A stretch of 64,000 nt of DNA from Nocardioides sp. Soil774 (GTDB lineage Bacteria; Actinomycetota; Actinomycetes; Propionibacteriales; Nocardioidaceae), in the NCBI RefSeq assembly GCF_001428125.1, contig NZ_LMSM01000006.1:245550-309549 (forward strand), given 5' to 3'. Within the stretch, counting starts at the first letter, position 1. The number at the start of each line of letters is the position of its first letter. This document shows, one piece after another, positions 1 to 7,846 of this stretch. The notes under the pieces were generated by a model. It saw nothing but the letters and a program-made list of their open reading frames with translations, searched no databases and was not told where the DNA came from. The translations under genes and the position numbers were made by a program.

Positions 1-279
1 GCGCACCTCCACCCGGTCGAAGCCGGCACCCGACAGCTCGCGCACGAGGTCGTCGCGCATCGCGGCCATCGCGGGGCAGCCGGAGTAGGTGGGCGTGATG
101 TCGACGACGACGTGCGAGTCGCCGACCAGGTCGACCTCGCGCAGCACGCCGAGGTCGACCAGCGTGAGCATCGGCAGCTCGGGGTCGGTCACCCTCCCGG
201 CGACCGCCCGGGCGCGCTCGAGCGAGCGGCTCGGTGATCGAGTGGCACGTGAGGAACGAGCGGGCGTGTCGAGGTTCAC
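1..279 (-). CDS. paaD: PaaD, phenylacetate Fe-S assembly factor (3' part beyond window)
   Basis: Partial gene: the coding sequence runs off the window start, so only the first 93 residues are seen. It is a DUF59/MIP18-type protein, thought to help mature the Fe-S centre of the PaaE reductase in the phenylacetyl-CoA epoxidase system. The family core is visible: VTDPELPMLTLVDLGVLREV near residues 35-54, followed by VVVDITPTYSGCPAM with the conserved Cys used for metal/Fe-S handling. The GTG start at 279-277 overlaps the TGA of paaC (four-base GTGA overlap), which implies translational coupling in a paaABCD operon. The start is inferred from this overlap and the open frame. Confidence 0.9.
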   Translation of the reverse strand, partial: MNLDTPARSSRATRSPSRSLERARAVAGRVTDPELPMLTLVDLGVLREVDLVGDSHVVVDITPTYSGCPAMAAMRDDLVRELSGAGFDRVEVR

Positions 280-1214
280 CACAGGCCCCGGGGGTGCGCG
301 CGCGCCACCGACTGCATCTCGGCGAGCATCCGGCCCAGCGGCTCGCCGTGCATGCCGTCGCGACCGGTGCGCCCGAGCACGCCGGCCCGACGGGCGACCT
401 CGGGCCGCGGCACGTCGGCGGCGGCGAGGACCTGGTCGAGCACTGCCTCAGCGGCGTCCCGCACCCCGGCGGGGTCGACGCCGACGCCGGACTCCGCGGC
501 TGCTGCCTCGACCGGGTGGGTGTCGAAGAGCTCGGGCCACAGCGGCCACAGCGCGTCGAGCGCCGCGAGGAGCCGGCGGCGCGACTCGTCGGTGCCCCGG
601 GCCAGCGTCACGAACCAGCGGGCGGAGTAGTCGCGGTGGTAGGCGACCTCCTTGACGCCCTTGGCGGCGACGGCCGCGAGCACGTGGTCGCGGCTGGCGC
701 GCAGCTGCTCGAGCAGCGCGAGGCGCCACACCGAGAAGAGCAGCACCCGCACGGTCGCCTCGGCGAAGTCGCCGTTGACGAGCTCGGCGAGCCGCACGTT
801 GCGGAAGTCGTGGGCCTCGCGGAAGAACGCCAGTGCGTCCTCGGGGGGCGCCGGCGATCCCTCGGGCAGCACGGGCACGACCGACTCGTCGGCCTTCGCG
901 GCCCGGGCCAGCAGCAGCCGCGCCTGGCCGAGGAGGTCGAGCGCGATGTTGGACAGCGCGATGTCGTCCTCGAGGTCGGGCGCGTTGCTGGTCCACTCCG
1001 AGACCCGGTGCGACATGACCAGTGCGTCGTCGCCCAGCATCAGTGCGTACGCCGCCAGGGTGGGCGCGTCGACGCCCTCGGGGATCGTCGTGTCGACACC
1101 CGCGAGGGGGTCCTCGAAGTCGGTGCCGAAGGCCCAGTGGGCGTCGTTTACGAGCAGGCCGGCGTAGGCGTTGTCGTGCTCGTCCTCGGGTGTGGTGTGC
1201 ACGTGATCGGTCAT
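276..1214 (-). CDS. paaC: PaaC, structural subunit of phenylacetyl-CoA 1,2-epoxidase
   Basis: 312-residue ferritin-like protein. In the PaaABCE complex PaaC is the non-catalytic structural partner of PaaA that helps bind phenylacetyl-CoA; the complex makes the ring-1,2-epoxide, the first ring-attacking step of aerobic phenylacetate degradation. Family features include the YALMLGDDALVMSHRVSEW segment near residues 56-74, the long helix around LSNIALDLLGQARLLL, and KGVKEVAYHRDYSARW near the middle. Length matches the family (about 250-310). It lies between paaB, 91 bp upstream, and paaD, which overlaps its stop. The paaB-paaC gap is occupied by a hairpin repeat that recurs once elsewhere in the window. 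Confidence 0.95.
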   Translation of the reverse strand: MTDHVHTTPEDEHDNAYAGLLVNDAHWAFGTDFEDPLAGVDTTIPEGVDAPTLAAYALMLGDDALVMSHRVSEWTSNAPDLEDDIALSNIALDLLGQARLLLARAAKADESVVPVLPEGSPAPPEDALAFFREAHDFRNVRLAELVNGDFAEATVRVLLFSVWRLALLEQLRASRDHVLAAVAAKGVKEVAYHRDYSARWFVTLARGTDESRRRLLAALDALWPLWPELFDTHPVEAAAAESGVGVDPAGVRDAAEAVLDQVLAAADVPRPEVARRAGVLGRTGRDGMHGEPLGRMLAEMQSVARAHPRGLW

Positions 1215-1244
1215 CAGCTCTGTCCGTCGATCGTCGGAGGGAAC

Positions 1245-1309
1245 GGGGTCCCCGCGGCGTTGTTCTGGAGGAGCGCAGCGGGGGAAGAAGAACGTCGTGG
1301 GGTGTTCAC
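1245..1309. repeat. Intergenic hairpin repeat, copy 1
   Basis: A 65-bp element filling the gap between paaB and paaC, closely matching a second copy at 49212-49274. On the plus strand it starts GGGGTCCCCGCGGCGTT and ends AACGTCGTGGGGTGTTCAC. The two ends pair into a stem of about 12 bp (CCCCGCGGCGTT with AACGTCGTGGGG, two G-U pairs) around a purine-rich loop containing GAGCGCAGCG. Its right end supplies the paaB stop codon. Compared with copy 2 the stem shows one compensatory A-T to C-G change and wobble-preserving changes, so the fold rather than the exact sequence appears conserved. Function unknown; a REP-like element or mRNA processing/stability hairpin is possible. Confidence 0.75.
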
Positions 1310-1668
1310 ATGTGGGGGACGTTGTCGGGGATGTCGTAGAAGGTCGGGTGCCGGTAGACCTTGTCGCCGCTCGGGGCGAACATCGGGTCCTTCTCGTCCG
1401 GGCTCGACGCGGTCACCGCGTCGGCGCGCACCACCCAGATGCTCACGCCCTCGTTGCGACGGGTGTAGACGTCGCGGGCGTGGAGCAGCGCCATCCGGTC
1501 GTCGGCGGCGTGCAGCGAGCCGACGTGCACGTGGTTGAGCCCGCGCTTGCCGCGCACGAAGACCTCGTAGAGGGGCCACTCGGGCTCGGGCGGCGTGACG
1601 CCCTCGCCCGTCGGGACGTCCTTCAGCGGCACGGCCCCGTGGCCGCCCTCGGCGGAGAGCTCGGTCAT
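1306..1668 (-). CDS. paaB: PaaB, phenylacetyl-CoA epoxidase subunit
   Basis: 120-residue small subunit of the phenylacetyl-CoA epoxidase, proposed to bridge PaaAC heterodimers. The family signature [20 protein letters not shown] (about residues 31-50) is intact, as are the [17 protein letters not shown] segment and the C-terminal [18 protein letters not shown]. The ATG at 1668-1666 overlaps the paaA TGA (ATGA), so it is translationally coupled to paaA. Its stop codon lies within the right end of the intergenic hairpin repeat. Confidence 0.95.
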   Translation of the reverse strand: MTELSAEGGHGAVPLKDVPTGEGVTPPEPEWPLYEVFVRGKRGLNHVHVGSLHAADDRMALLHARDVYTRRNEGVSIWVVRADAVTASSPDEKDPMFAPSGDKVYRHPTFYDIPDNVPHM

Positions 1669-2669
1669 CGCGTCACCCCGTCCTGGTCTCGTGACGGTCG
1701 CTGCGCGACTTCCTCGACCGACGATCGGGCGGCGTACGCCGTCGCGGCCTCGCGCACCCACGCGCCGTCCTCGTGGGCACGGCGGCGGTGGGCCATGCGC
1801 TGGGCGTTGCAGGGGCCGTTGCCCTTGACGCCCTGCATGAACTCCTCCCAGTCGGGCTCGCCGAAGTCGTGGTGGCCGCGGTCGGCGTTCCACCGCAGCT
1901 CGGGGTCGGGGAAGGTCACACCAAGCGCCTCGGCCTGCGGCACCGACATGTCGACGAACTTCTGGCGCAGCTCGTCATTGGTGTTGCGCTTGATCCCCCA
2001 CGCCATCGACTGCGCGGTGTTGGGCGAGTCGGCGTCGGGCGGGCCAAACATCATCAGCGCCGGCCACCAGAACCTGTTCACCGACTCCTGCACCATCGCG
2101 CGCTGCTCGTCGGTGCCGCGCATCATCGTGCTGAGCAGCTCGTAGCCCTGGCGCTGGTGGAAGGACTCCTCCTTGCACACGCGGATCATCGCGCGGCCGT
2201 AGGGGCCGTAGGAGGTGCGGCACAGCGGCACCTGGTTGCAGATCGCTGCGCCGTCGACCAGCCAGCCGATCGTGCCGACGTCGGCGTAGGACAGCGTCGG
2301 GTAGTTGAAGATGGAGGAGTACTTCTGCTTGCCGGCGATCAGGAGCTCGGTCAGCTCGAGGCGGGAGACGCCGAGCGTCTCGGCGGCGGAGTAGAGGTAG
2401 AGCCCGTGCCCGGCCTCGTCCTGCACCTTGGCCAGCAGGATCGCCTTGCGGCGCAGGCTCGGGGCACGGGTGATCCAGTTGCCCTCGGGCTGCATGCCGA
2501 TGATCTCGCTGTGCGCGTGCTGCGCGATCTGGCGCACCAGGGTCTTGCGATAGCCCTCAGGCATCCAGTCGCGCGGCTCGATGCGCTCGTTGCGGGCGAT
2601 CGTGTCGTCGAAGTGGCGCTCGAGCGCGTCGGGCGAGGGCGCCTGGGGTGCGGTCTGGGTGGTCGTCAT
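1665..2669 (-). CDS. paaA: PaaA, catalytic di-iron subunit of phenylacetyl-CoA 1,2-epoxidase
   Basis: 334-residue oxygenase subunit holding the di-iron site that inserts an oxygen atom into the aromatic ring of phenylacetyl-CoA. Iron-ligand motifs are visible: [13 protein letters not shown] (ExxH type, near residue 81) and [14 protein letters not shown] (ExxxH region, near residue 171), in a ferritin-like helical fold. The N-terminal part has the usual [22 protein letters not shown] segment. The ATG has a strong upstream GGAGG-like site. It is the first gene of the paaABCD run and is transcribed away from paaZ; a 12-bp palindrome in the shared upstream region suggests common control by a TetR-type repressor, as PaaR does in other actinobacteria. 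Confidence 0.96.
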   Translation of the reverse strand: MTTTQTAPQAPSPDALERHFDDTIARNERIEPRDWMPEGYRKTLVRQIAQHAHSEIIGMQPEGNWITRAPSLRRKAILLAKVQDEAGHGLYLYSAAETLGVSRLELTELLIAGKQKYSSIFNYPTLSYADVGTIGWLVDGAAICNQVPLCRTSYGPYGRAMIRVCKEESFHQRQGYELLSTMMRGTDEQRAMVQESVNRFWWPALMMFGPPDADSPNTAQSMAWGIKRNTNDELRQKFVDMSVPQAEALGVTFPDPELRWNADRGHHDFGEPDWEEFMQGVKGNGPCNAQRMAHRRRAHEDGAWVREAATAYAARSSVEEVAQRPSRDQDGVTR

Positions 2670-2718
2670 CCGTCCTCCGGTGGCATGCGTCGGGACCGGC
2701 GGCGCAGCAGCATTTACT

Positions 2719-2730
2719 GACCGATCGGTC
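2719..2730. promoter_or_regulatory. Palindromic operator between paaA and paaZ
   Basis: Perfect 12-bp palindrome GACCGATCGGTC in the 148-bp divergent region, surrounded by the most AT-rich sequence there (TTTACT on the left, TGCTATTAGTG on the right). The position suits repression of both promoters. Related ACCG/CGGT half-sites are known for TetR-family PaaR repressors that respond to phenylacetyl-CoA. Assigning this site to PaaR is inference, because no tetR gene lies in the window. Confidence 0.6.
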
Positions 2731-2817
2731 TGCTATTAGTGTGGCACCCGTCACCCCGGTGCGCAAACATCGTCGCGCGCGCCGTCGAACCGTGAGCCCA
2801 ACCGTGAGGGAGCCCCC

Positions 2818-4860
2818 GTGACCCGTCTGCTCGAGAGCTACGCCGCCGGCCGCTGGTGGTCCGCCTCCGCCGAGGGCGACCCGCTCCTCGACGCCGCGTC
2901 CGGCGAGGAGGTCGCGCGGATCTCCAGCTCGGGCCTCGACATCGGCGCCATGGCCCACCACGCGCGCACCGTCGGCGGCCCCGCGATCCGCGAGCTGACC
3001 TTTCACGAGCGCGCGCTGCTGCTCAAGGACCTGGCCACGCACCTGACCGGCCTCAAGGAGGAGTTCTACGAGCTCTCGCTGGCCACCGGCGCCACTCGTC
3101 GCGACTCGATGATCGACATCGACGGCGGCTTCGGCACGGTCTTCAGCTATTCCTCGAAGAGCCGGCGCGAGCTGCCCAACGACGTGGTGGTCTGCGACGG
3201 CGACCTCGAGCAGCTCGGCCGCACCGGCGTCTTCCTCGGCCAGCACGTCTACACCTCGCGCCCCGGCGTCGCGGTGCAGGTCAACGCCTTCAACTTCCCC
3301 GTCTGGGGCATGCTCGAGAAGCTCGCCCCGGCCTTCGTCGCCGGGCTCCCCTCGATCGTGAAGCCCGCCAGCCAGACGGCCTACCTCACCGAGCTCGTCG
3401 TACGCCGCATCATCGAGTCGGGCATCCTGCCCGAGGGCTCGCTGCAGCTGCTGTCCGGCTCGGCCGGCGACCTGCTCGACCACCTCGGCGTGCAGGACTC
3501 GGTGGCCTTCACCGGCTCCGCGCACACCGCCGGGATCCTGCGCCAGCACCCGTCGGTGCTGCACGGCGGCGTCACGCTGCAGGTCGAGGCAGACTCGCTC
3601 AACTGCTCCGTGCTCGGCCCCGACGTCTCCGCCGGTGACCCCGAGTGGGACCTCTTCGTCAAGGGCGTCGTCACCGAGATGACCGCCAAGGCGGGCCAGA
3701 AGTGCACCGCGATCCGCCGCGTGATCGTGCCGGCTGCCGTGGCCGACGAGATGACCGAGGCGATCAGCGCGAAGCTGGCGACCATCACCGTCGGCGACCC
3801 CGGTGACGAGTCGGTGCGCATGGGCCCGCTCGCCTCCCTGGGCCAGCGCGAGGAGGTACGCAAGGCCGTCGAGGCGCTGCGCTCCTCGTGCGACGTGGTG
3901 CTCGGCGACCCGGCCTCCACCACGGGCTTCGCCGGTGACGGCGAGCGTGGCGCGTTCATGGCGCCGGTGCTGCTGCGCGCCCGCGCGGGCGCCGTCGAGC
4001 CGCACGACGTGGAGCCCTTCGGGCCCGTCGCGACGGTCATGTCCTACGGCGGGCTCGACGAGGCCGTCACCCTGGCCGCGCGGGGCAAGGGCTCGCTGGT
4101 CGGCTCGGTCGTCACCCACGACCCGGCCGTGGCGCGCACCGTCGTGCTCGGCCTCGCGCCGTGGCACGGCCGCATCCTCGTGCTCGACCGCGACGACGCC
4201 CCCGAGTCGACCGGCCACGGCTCCCCCCTGCCGATGCTCGTCCACGGCGGCCCCGGCCGCGCCGGCGGCGGCGAGGAGCTCGGCGGCGTACGCGGCGTGC
4301 TGCACCACATGCAGCGCTCGGCGATCCAGGCCTCCCCCGACATGCTCACCGCCATCACCGGTCGCTGGACGCGCGGCTCGCAGCGCACGACCACCCCCGA
4401 GCACCCGTTCCGCCACTCGCTCGCCACGCTCGCGATCGGCGACACCATCGCCACCGAGCCGCGGATGATCTCGCTCGACGACATCGACCACTTCGCCGAC
4501 TTCACCGGCGACACGTTCTACGCCCACACCGACCCCGAGGCCGCCGCGCAGAACCCCCTCTTCGGCGGCATCGTGGCGCACGGCTACCTGATCGTCTCGA
4601 TGGCCGCCGGCCTCTTCGTCGACCCCGCTCCGGGTCCGGTGCTGGCCAACTTCGGCGTCGACCACCTGCGGTTCCTGACCCCGGTCAAGGCCGGCGACTC
4701 CATCCGCGTGACGCTGACGGTCAAGCAGATCACCCCGCGCGCCTCCGCCGACTACGGCGAGGTGCGCTGGGACGCGCTGGTGGAGAACCAGGACGGCGAG
4801 CCGGTCGCGACGTACGACGTGCTGACGCTGGTGGCCAAGGAGGACAGCCCGGCCGGCTGA
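2818..4860 (+). CDS. paaZ: PaaZ, bifunctional oxepin-CoA hydrolase / semialdehyde dehydrogenase
   Basis: 680-residue two-domain enzyme of the phenylacetate pathway that opens the oxepin-CoA ring and oxidises the resulting semialdehyde. Residues about 1-520 form an aldehyde dehydrogenase domain: the glutamate of QVEADSLN near 260 and catalytic Cys296 in AGQKCTAIRR. Residues about 540-680 form a MaoC-like R-specific hydratase domain, with Asp561 opening the DFTGDTFYAHTD motif and the GGIVAHGYLIVSMAAGLF segment. These positions match the known catalytic residues of the E. coli enzyme. The GTG start follows a GAGGGAG ribosome site. Divergent from paaABCD. Confidence 0.95.
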   Translation: MTRLLESYAAGRWWSASAEGDPLLDAASGEEVARISSSGLDIGAMAHHARTVGGPAIRELTFHERALLLKDLATHLTGLKEEFYELSLATGATRRDSMIDIDGGFGTVFSYSSKSRRELPNDVVVCDGDLEQLGRTGVFLGQHVYTSRPGVAVQVNAFNFPVWGMLEKLAPAFVAGLPSIVKPASQTAYLTELVVRRIIESGILPEGSLQLLSGSAGDLLDHLGVQDSVAFTGSAHTAGILRQHPSVLHGGVTLQVEADSLNCSVLGPDVSAGDPEWDLFVKGVVTEMTAKAGQKCTAIRRVIVPAAVADEMTEAISAKLATITVGDPGDESVRMGPLASLGQREEVRKAVEALRSSCDVVLGDPASTTGFAGDGERGAFMAPVLLRARAGAVEPHDVEPFGPVATVMSYGGLDEAVTLAARGKGSLVGSVVTHDPAVARTVVLGLAPWHGRILVLDRDDAPESTGHGSPLPMLVHGGPGRAGGGEELGGVRGVLHHMQRSAIQASPDMLTAITGRWTRGSQRTTTPEHPFRHSLATLAIGDTIATEPRMISLDDIDHFADFTGDTFYAHTDPEAAAQNPLFGGIVAHGYLIVSMAAGLFVDPAPGPVLANFGVDHLRFLTPVKAGDSIRVTLTVKQITPRASADYGEVRWDALVENQDGEPVATYDVLTLVAKEDSPAG

Positions 4861-4880
4861 TCGGCGCTAGCGTGGGACCC

Positions 4881-5180
4881 GTGAGCCGATCAGCGCAGCG
4901 CCTCGTCGGGATCGTCGCCCTGCTGCTGCTGGGCATGCTGAGCCTGCCGGCGGCGGCGTACGTCCTCGACGGACCCGGCACGGAGAACTGGATCGTCCCG
5001 GTGCAGCTGGTCGCCATGGCGACGGCGGGCGCCGCGACCACGATCGCCCTCCCGGGCATGGCGCGCGCGGACGCGACACCCGCGCGGCGCGCACTGACCG
5101 GCGCGTGGTGGGGGCTGCTCGCGGCCCTCGCCGGGGTTGCCATCTCCTGGTTCGCCCTCAACGGGATCCGCGGCGCCTGA
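4881..5180 (+). CDS. Small three-helix membrane protein, unknown function
   Basis: 99 residues, with GTG start just after paaZ. Three hydrophobic segments are evident: about 8-29 (LVGIVALLLLGMLSLPAAAYVL), about 37-60 (WIVPVQLVAMATAGAATTIALP), and about 76-96 (WWGLLAALAGVAISWFALN). No family is recognised. It sits 20 bp after paaZ on the same strand and may ride on the same transcript, but nothing links it to phenylacetate metabolism. Confidence 0.6.
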   Translation: MSRSAQRLVGIVALLLLGMLSLPAAAYVLDGPGTENWIVPVQLVAMATAGAATTIALPGMARADATPARRALTGAWWGLLAALAGVAISWFALNGIRGA

Positions 5181-5207
5181 GCCGCGCGGGCGGAGTAGGT
5201 TCGGAGC

Positions 5208-5426
5208 ATGGCGAAGAAGAAGAGCTGGTCGGATATGACGCCGACCCAGCAGAAGGTGATCGTCGCCGCGGGCATCGTCGAGGTCGCCCTCACGACGTGG
5301 TGCCTGCGCGACCTCAAGCAGCGCCCGGCGGAGCTGGTGCGCGGCCCGAAGCTCCTGTGGGTGCCGGCCATGTCGGTGCAGCCGGTGGGGCCGATCGCCT
5401 ACCTGGCGTGGGGCCGCAGGCGCTGA
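5208..5426 (+). CDS. Small PLDc_N-like membrane-associated protein
   Basis: 72 residues starting ATG GCG AAG, with a lysine-rich N-terminus, one hydrophobic stretch (VIVAAGIVEVALTTWCL) and a second weak one ending PIAYLAWGRRR. The pattern (helix, charged break, LLWVPAM, then GPIAYLAWGRRR) resembles the PLD-nuclease N-terminal (PLDc_N) fold found alone in many actinobacterial small proteins. Role unknown. Convergent with the rhodanese gene, whose stop is 4 bp away. Confidence 0.6.
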   Translation: MAKKKSWSDMTPTQQKVIVAAGIVEVALTTWCLRDLKQRPAELVRGPKLLWVPAMSVQPVGPIAYLAWGRRR

Positions 5427-5430
5427 GCGC

Positions 5431-5856
5431 TCACCCGGCGGCAGCGACCAGGTCGTCGTAGCCGCCGCCGTTGACGACGTCGAAGCCGAGCTCGCGCATC
5501 TTCTCGACAGCTCCGGTGGCCCGGTTGCCCGACGCGCAGTAGACGACGTAGGAGATCCGTCGCGGCAGCTGGTCGACGCGGTCGGTGAAGTCGTAGGACT
5601 GGAAGTCGATGTTCAGCGCGCCGTCGAGGTGGCCGGCGTCGAACTCCTCGGGCGTGCGTACGTCGATCACGTCGGCGCCGTCCGCGACCAGTGCGAGCGC
5701 GTCCTCGGCCGGGACCGGCTCCGCGCTGCCGGGAGGCGTGCTCGAGGTGGTGGTCGGACCAGCGGGTCCGACGTCGCCGCAGGCCGCCGCACCTGCGAGC
5801 AGCACCGCCACCGAGGCGAGGGCGACGAGAGGGCGGCTGACGCGGCGGGGCTGCAC
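5431..5856 (-). CDS. Rhodanese-domain lipoprotein
   Basis: 141 residues. An N-terminal signal with a hydrophobic core and LAGAAAC (Cys26) suggests a lipoprotein anchored outside the membrane; the residue three before the Cys is Ala rather than Leu, so the lipobox is imperfect. The rhodanese domain covers about 45-140: IDVRTPEEFDAGHLDGALNI, then the active-site loop VVYCASGNRATGA with the catalytic Cys. It probably carries sulfane sulfur or acts in extracytoplasmic redox chemistry. Start GTG. It lies 9 bp downstream of the SDR gene on the same strand and may be cotranscribed. Confidence 0.85.
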   Translation of the reverse strand: MQPRRVSRPLVALASVAVLLAGAAACGDVGPAGPTTTSSTPPGSAEPVPAEDALALVADGADVIDVRTPEEFDAGHLDGALNIDFQSYDFTDRVDQLPRRISYVVYCASGNRATGAVEKMRELGFDVVNGGGYDDLVAAAG

Positions 5857-5865
5857 GGCACGAAC

Positions 5866-6522
5866 CTAGCCGGAGTAGGCAACCTCGCTGCGCCACTCGG
5901 ACTCGTCGGTGGTGATCGCCTGCCACAACGCCTCGGCGACCCGGTCGGGCGTGAAGGCGCCCTCGCGCGCGAGCGCGCCCCGCACGGTGACCGACACCGC
6001 GCGGATGCCGTCGGGGGCGAGGGTCTTGTCGATGCTGTGCACGAGGTTGCGCACGCCCGCCTTCTGCACGCCCAGTGACGCCGCACCCTCCCAGGGCTCG
6101 TCGGCGGCCATGCTGCCGGTGACACTGATCCGGCCGCCGGCGGACATGAAGGGACGGGCGGCCTGGACGACGGTGAGCAGCGCGCCGACGCCGAGCGCGA
6201 CGTCCTCGAGGAGCTCCGCGACACCCAAGGAGAGCGGGTCCGTCTCGCGGAAGGCGCTCGGGTTGAAGTGCACCACGTCGATGCGGCCGGTGTGCTCGCC
6301 GAAGCGGCGTACGGCCTCGCGCGTGGCCTCCTCGTCGGTCACGTCGACGCACGCGTGGCCCACGGAGACCCCACGCGCCTCGAGGTCGGTGGCGAGGTCG
6401 TCGAGCACCTGCTGGTCGTGGCCCAGCAGGGCGACGTCGTGGTCCTCGTCGGCGAAGCGACGCGCCAGCGACCCGCTCACGCCCGGCCCGGCACCCACGA
6501 CGAGGACGACTGGTCTGCTCAT
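5866..6522 (-). CDS. Short-chain dehydrogenase-like protein lacking the catalytic Tyr
   Basis: 218 residues with a Rossmann fold: glycine motif VVGAGPGVSGSLARRF (residues 8-23), Asp60-Val61 after the third strand, and Ser137 in ISVTGS. In the classical YxxxK active site the Tyr position is Leu150 (SLGVQK, Lys154 kept), and the usual NAG motif is replaced by HFNPSA. Normal hydride-transfer catalysis is therefore doubtful: it may be a divergent SDR with another proton donor or a non-catalytic NAD(P)-binding protein. ATG start; downstream lies the rhodanese lipoprotein. Confidence 0.85.
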   Translation of the reverse strand: MSRPVVLVVGAGPGVSGSLARRFADEDHDVALLGHDQQVLDDLATDLEARGVSVGHACVDVTDEEATREAVRRFGEHTGRIDVVHFNPSAFRETDPLSLGVAELLEDVALGVGALLTVVQAARPFMSAGGRISVTGSMAADEPWEGAASLGVQKAGVRNLVHSIDKTLAPDGIRAVSVTVRGALAREGAFTPDRVAEALWQAITTDESEWRSEVAYSG

Positions 6523-6543
6523 GGCGACCGTTCTACCGCACCG

Positions 6544-6762
6544 TCACGTGGTGTGGGGGTGCTCGCCGGTCTCGTCCTCGGGGATCGCGTTGGGGCCCTG
6601 GGCGCCCTCCTGCACCTCGCCGGACTGCTGGTCGGGCTGCCCGGCGACCGAGTCCCCGGAGCTGATCGGGTCCGGCGTGTCGCCCTGGGGGGCGAGCTCG
6701 GAGACCTGCCCGTCCTGCTGCGAGTCGTCGGTGTGCTCGGACGTGTCGTCGGTGTGCGTCAT
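6544..6762 (-). CDS. Small acidic, Gln/Asp-rich disordered protein
   Basis: 72 residues, MTHTDDTSEHTDDSQQDG onward, low in hydrophobics and rich in Asp, Glu, Gln, Ser, Thr and Pro; it is probably unstructured and soluble. The ATG is a good start and the composition is unlike a random GC-rich reading frame, which supports real coding. No family recognised. It resembles the small acidic protein encoded at 14872-15033. Confidence 0.55.
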   Translation of the reverse strand: MTHTDDTSEHTDDSQQDGQVSELAPQGDTPDPISSGDSVAGQPDQQSGEVQEGAQGPNAIPEDETGEHPHTT

Positions 6763-6846
6763 GGCTCCCACACAAGCAGCCGCGCACAAGCCGACCTCAC
6801 CTGAGCGGGTGGTGGGCGAGGTCCGGGCGCTGGCTACCGTCGAGGA

Positions 6847-7836
6847 ATGACTCGCTTCGGCTACACCCTGATGACCGAGCAGAGCGGCCCGCGCGAGCTG
6901 GTGTCGTACGCCGTCGCCGCAGAGCAGGCCGGCTTCGACTTCGAGGTGATGAGCGACCACTTCTCGCCGTGGCTCACCGAGCAGGGGCACGCCCCGCACG
7001 CGTGGACGACGCTGGGCGCGGTCGCGCACGCCACCGACCGGGTCGGGCTGATGACCTACGTGACGTGCCCGACCCTGCGCTACCACCCCGCGGTCGTGGC
7101 CCAGAAGGCCGCGACCCTGCAGATCCTCGCCGAGGGTCGCTTCACCCTCGGCCTGGGCAGCGGGGAGAACCTCAACGAGCACGTCGTCGGCCACGGCTGG
7201 CCGGCGATCGCCGAGCGCCAGGACATGCTCGCCGAGGCGATCGAGGTGATCCGCGGCCTGCACACCGGCAAGCTGTTCGACCACCGCGGCGAGTTCTTCC
7301 AGGTCGACTCCGCACGCATCTGGGACGTCCCCGAGGAGGGCGTGGAGATCGGCGTGGCCGTGGCCGGCGACCGGGCCATCGAGCGGTTCGCCCCGCTGGC
7401 CGACCACCTCGTCGCGGTCGAGCCCAAGGCCGAGATCGTCGAGTCGTGGAACGCCGTCGACGGCGCGCCGCGCATCGGCGACGGGGCCCGCGCCGTCGGG
7501 CACATCCCGATCTGCTGGGACCCCGACCGCGACGCCGCGGTCGCGCGGGCGCACGAGCAGTTCCGCTGGTTCGGCGGGGGCTGGTCGGTCAACGCCGACC
7601 TCCCGACGCCCGCCGGCTTCTCCGGCGCCACCACGTTCGTGCGTCCCGGCGACGTCGCCGAGTCGATCCCCTGCGGGCCCGACCTCGACGCGATCGTCGA
7701 GGCCGTGTCGGCCTACTGGGAGGCCGGCTTCACCGACGTCGCCCTGGTGCAGGTCGGCGACGAGGGCCAGGACCGCTTCCTCGCCGAGGCGGCAGGCCCG
7801 CTGCTGGAGAAGCTGCGGGCCGCCGCGCCCTCGTGA
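6847..7836 (+). CDS. F420-dependent LLM-class oxidoreductase (G6PDH-like subgroup)
   Basis: 329-residue luciferase-like TIM-barrel protein. Family features: N-terminal RFGYTLMTEQSGPRELV, the EVMSDHFSPW segment, the cis-peptide region TYVTCPTLRYHPAVVAQKAATL, and GRFTLGLGSGENLNEHVVG (about 97-115), which is typical of the F420-dependent subgroup related to Fgd. The substrate cannot be told from sequence. It ends 10 bp from a convergent second luciferase-like oxidoreductase gene. Confidence 0.88.
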   Translation: MTRFGYTLMTEQSGPRELVSYAVAAEQAGFDFEVMSDHFSPWLTEQGHAPHAWTTLGAVAHATDRVGLMTYVTCPTLRYHPAVVAQKAATLQILAEGRFTLGLGSGENLNEHVVGHGWPAIAERQDMLAEAIEVIRGLHTGKLFDHRGEFFQVDSARIWDVPEEGVEIGVAVAGDRAIERFAPLADHLVAVEPKAEIVESWNAVDGAPRIGDGARAVGHIPICWDPDRDAAVARAHEQFRWFGGGWSVNADLPTPAGFSGATTFVRPGDVAESIPCGPDLDAIVEAVSAYWEAGFTDVALVQVGDEGQDRFLAEAAGPLLEKLRAAAPS

Positions 7837-7846
7837 GGGGGAGGCG

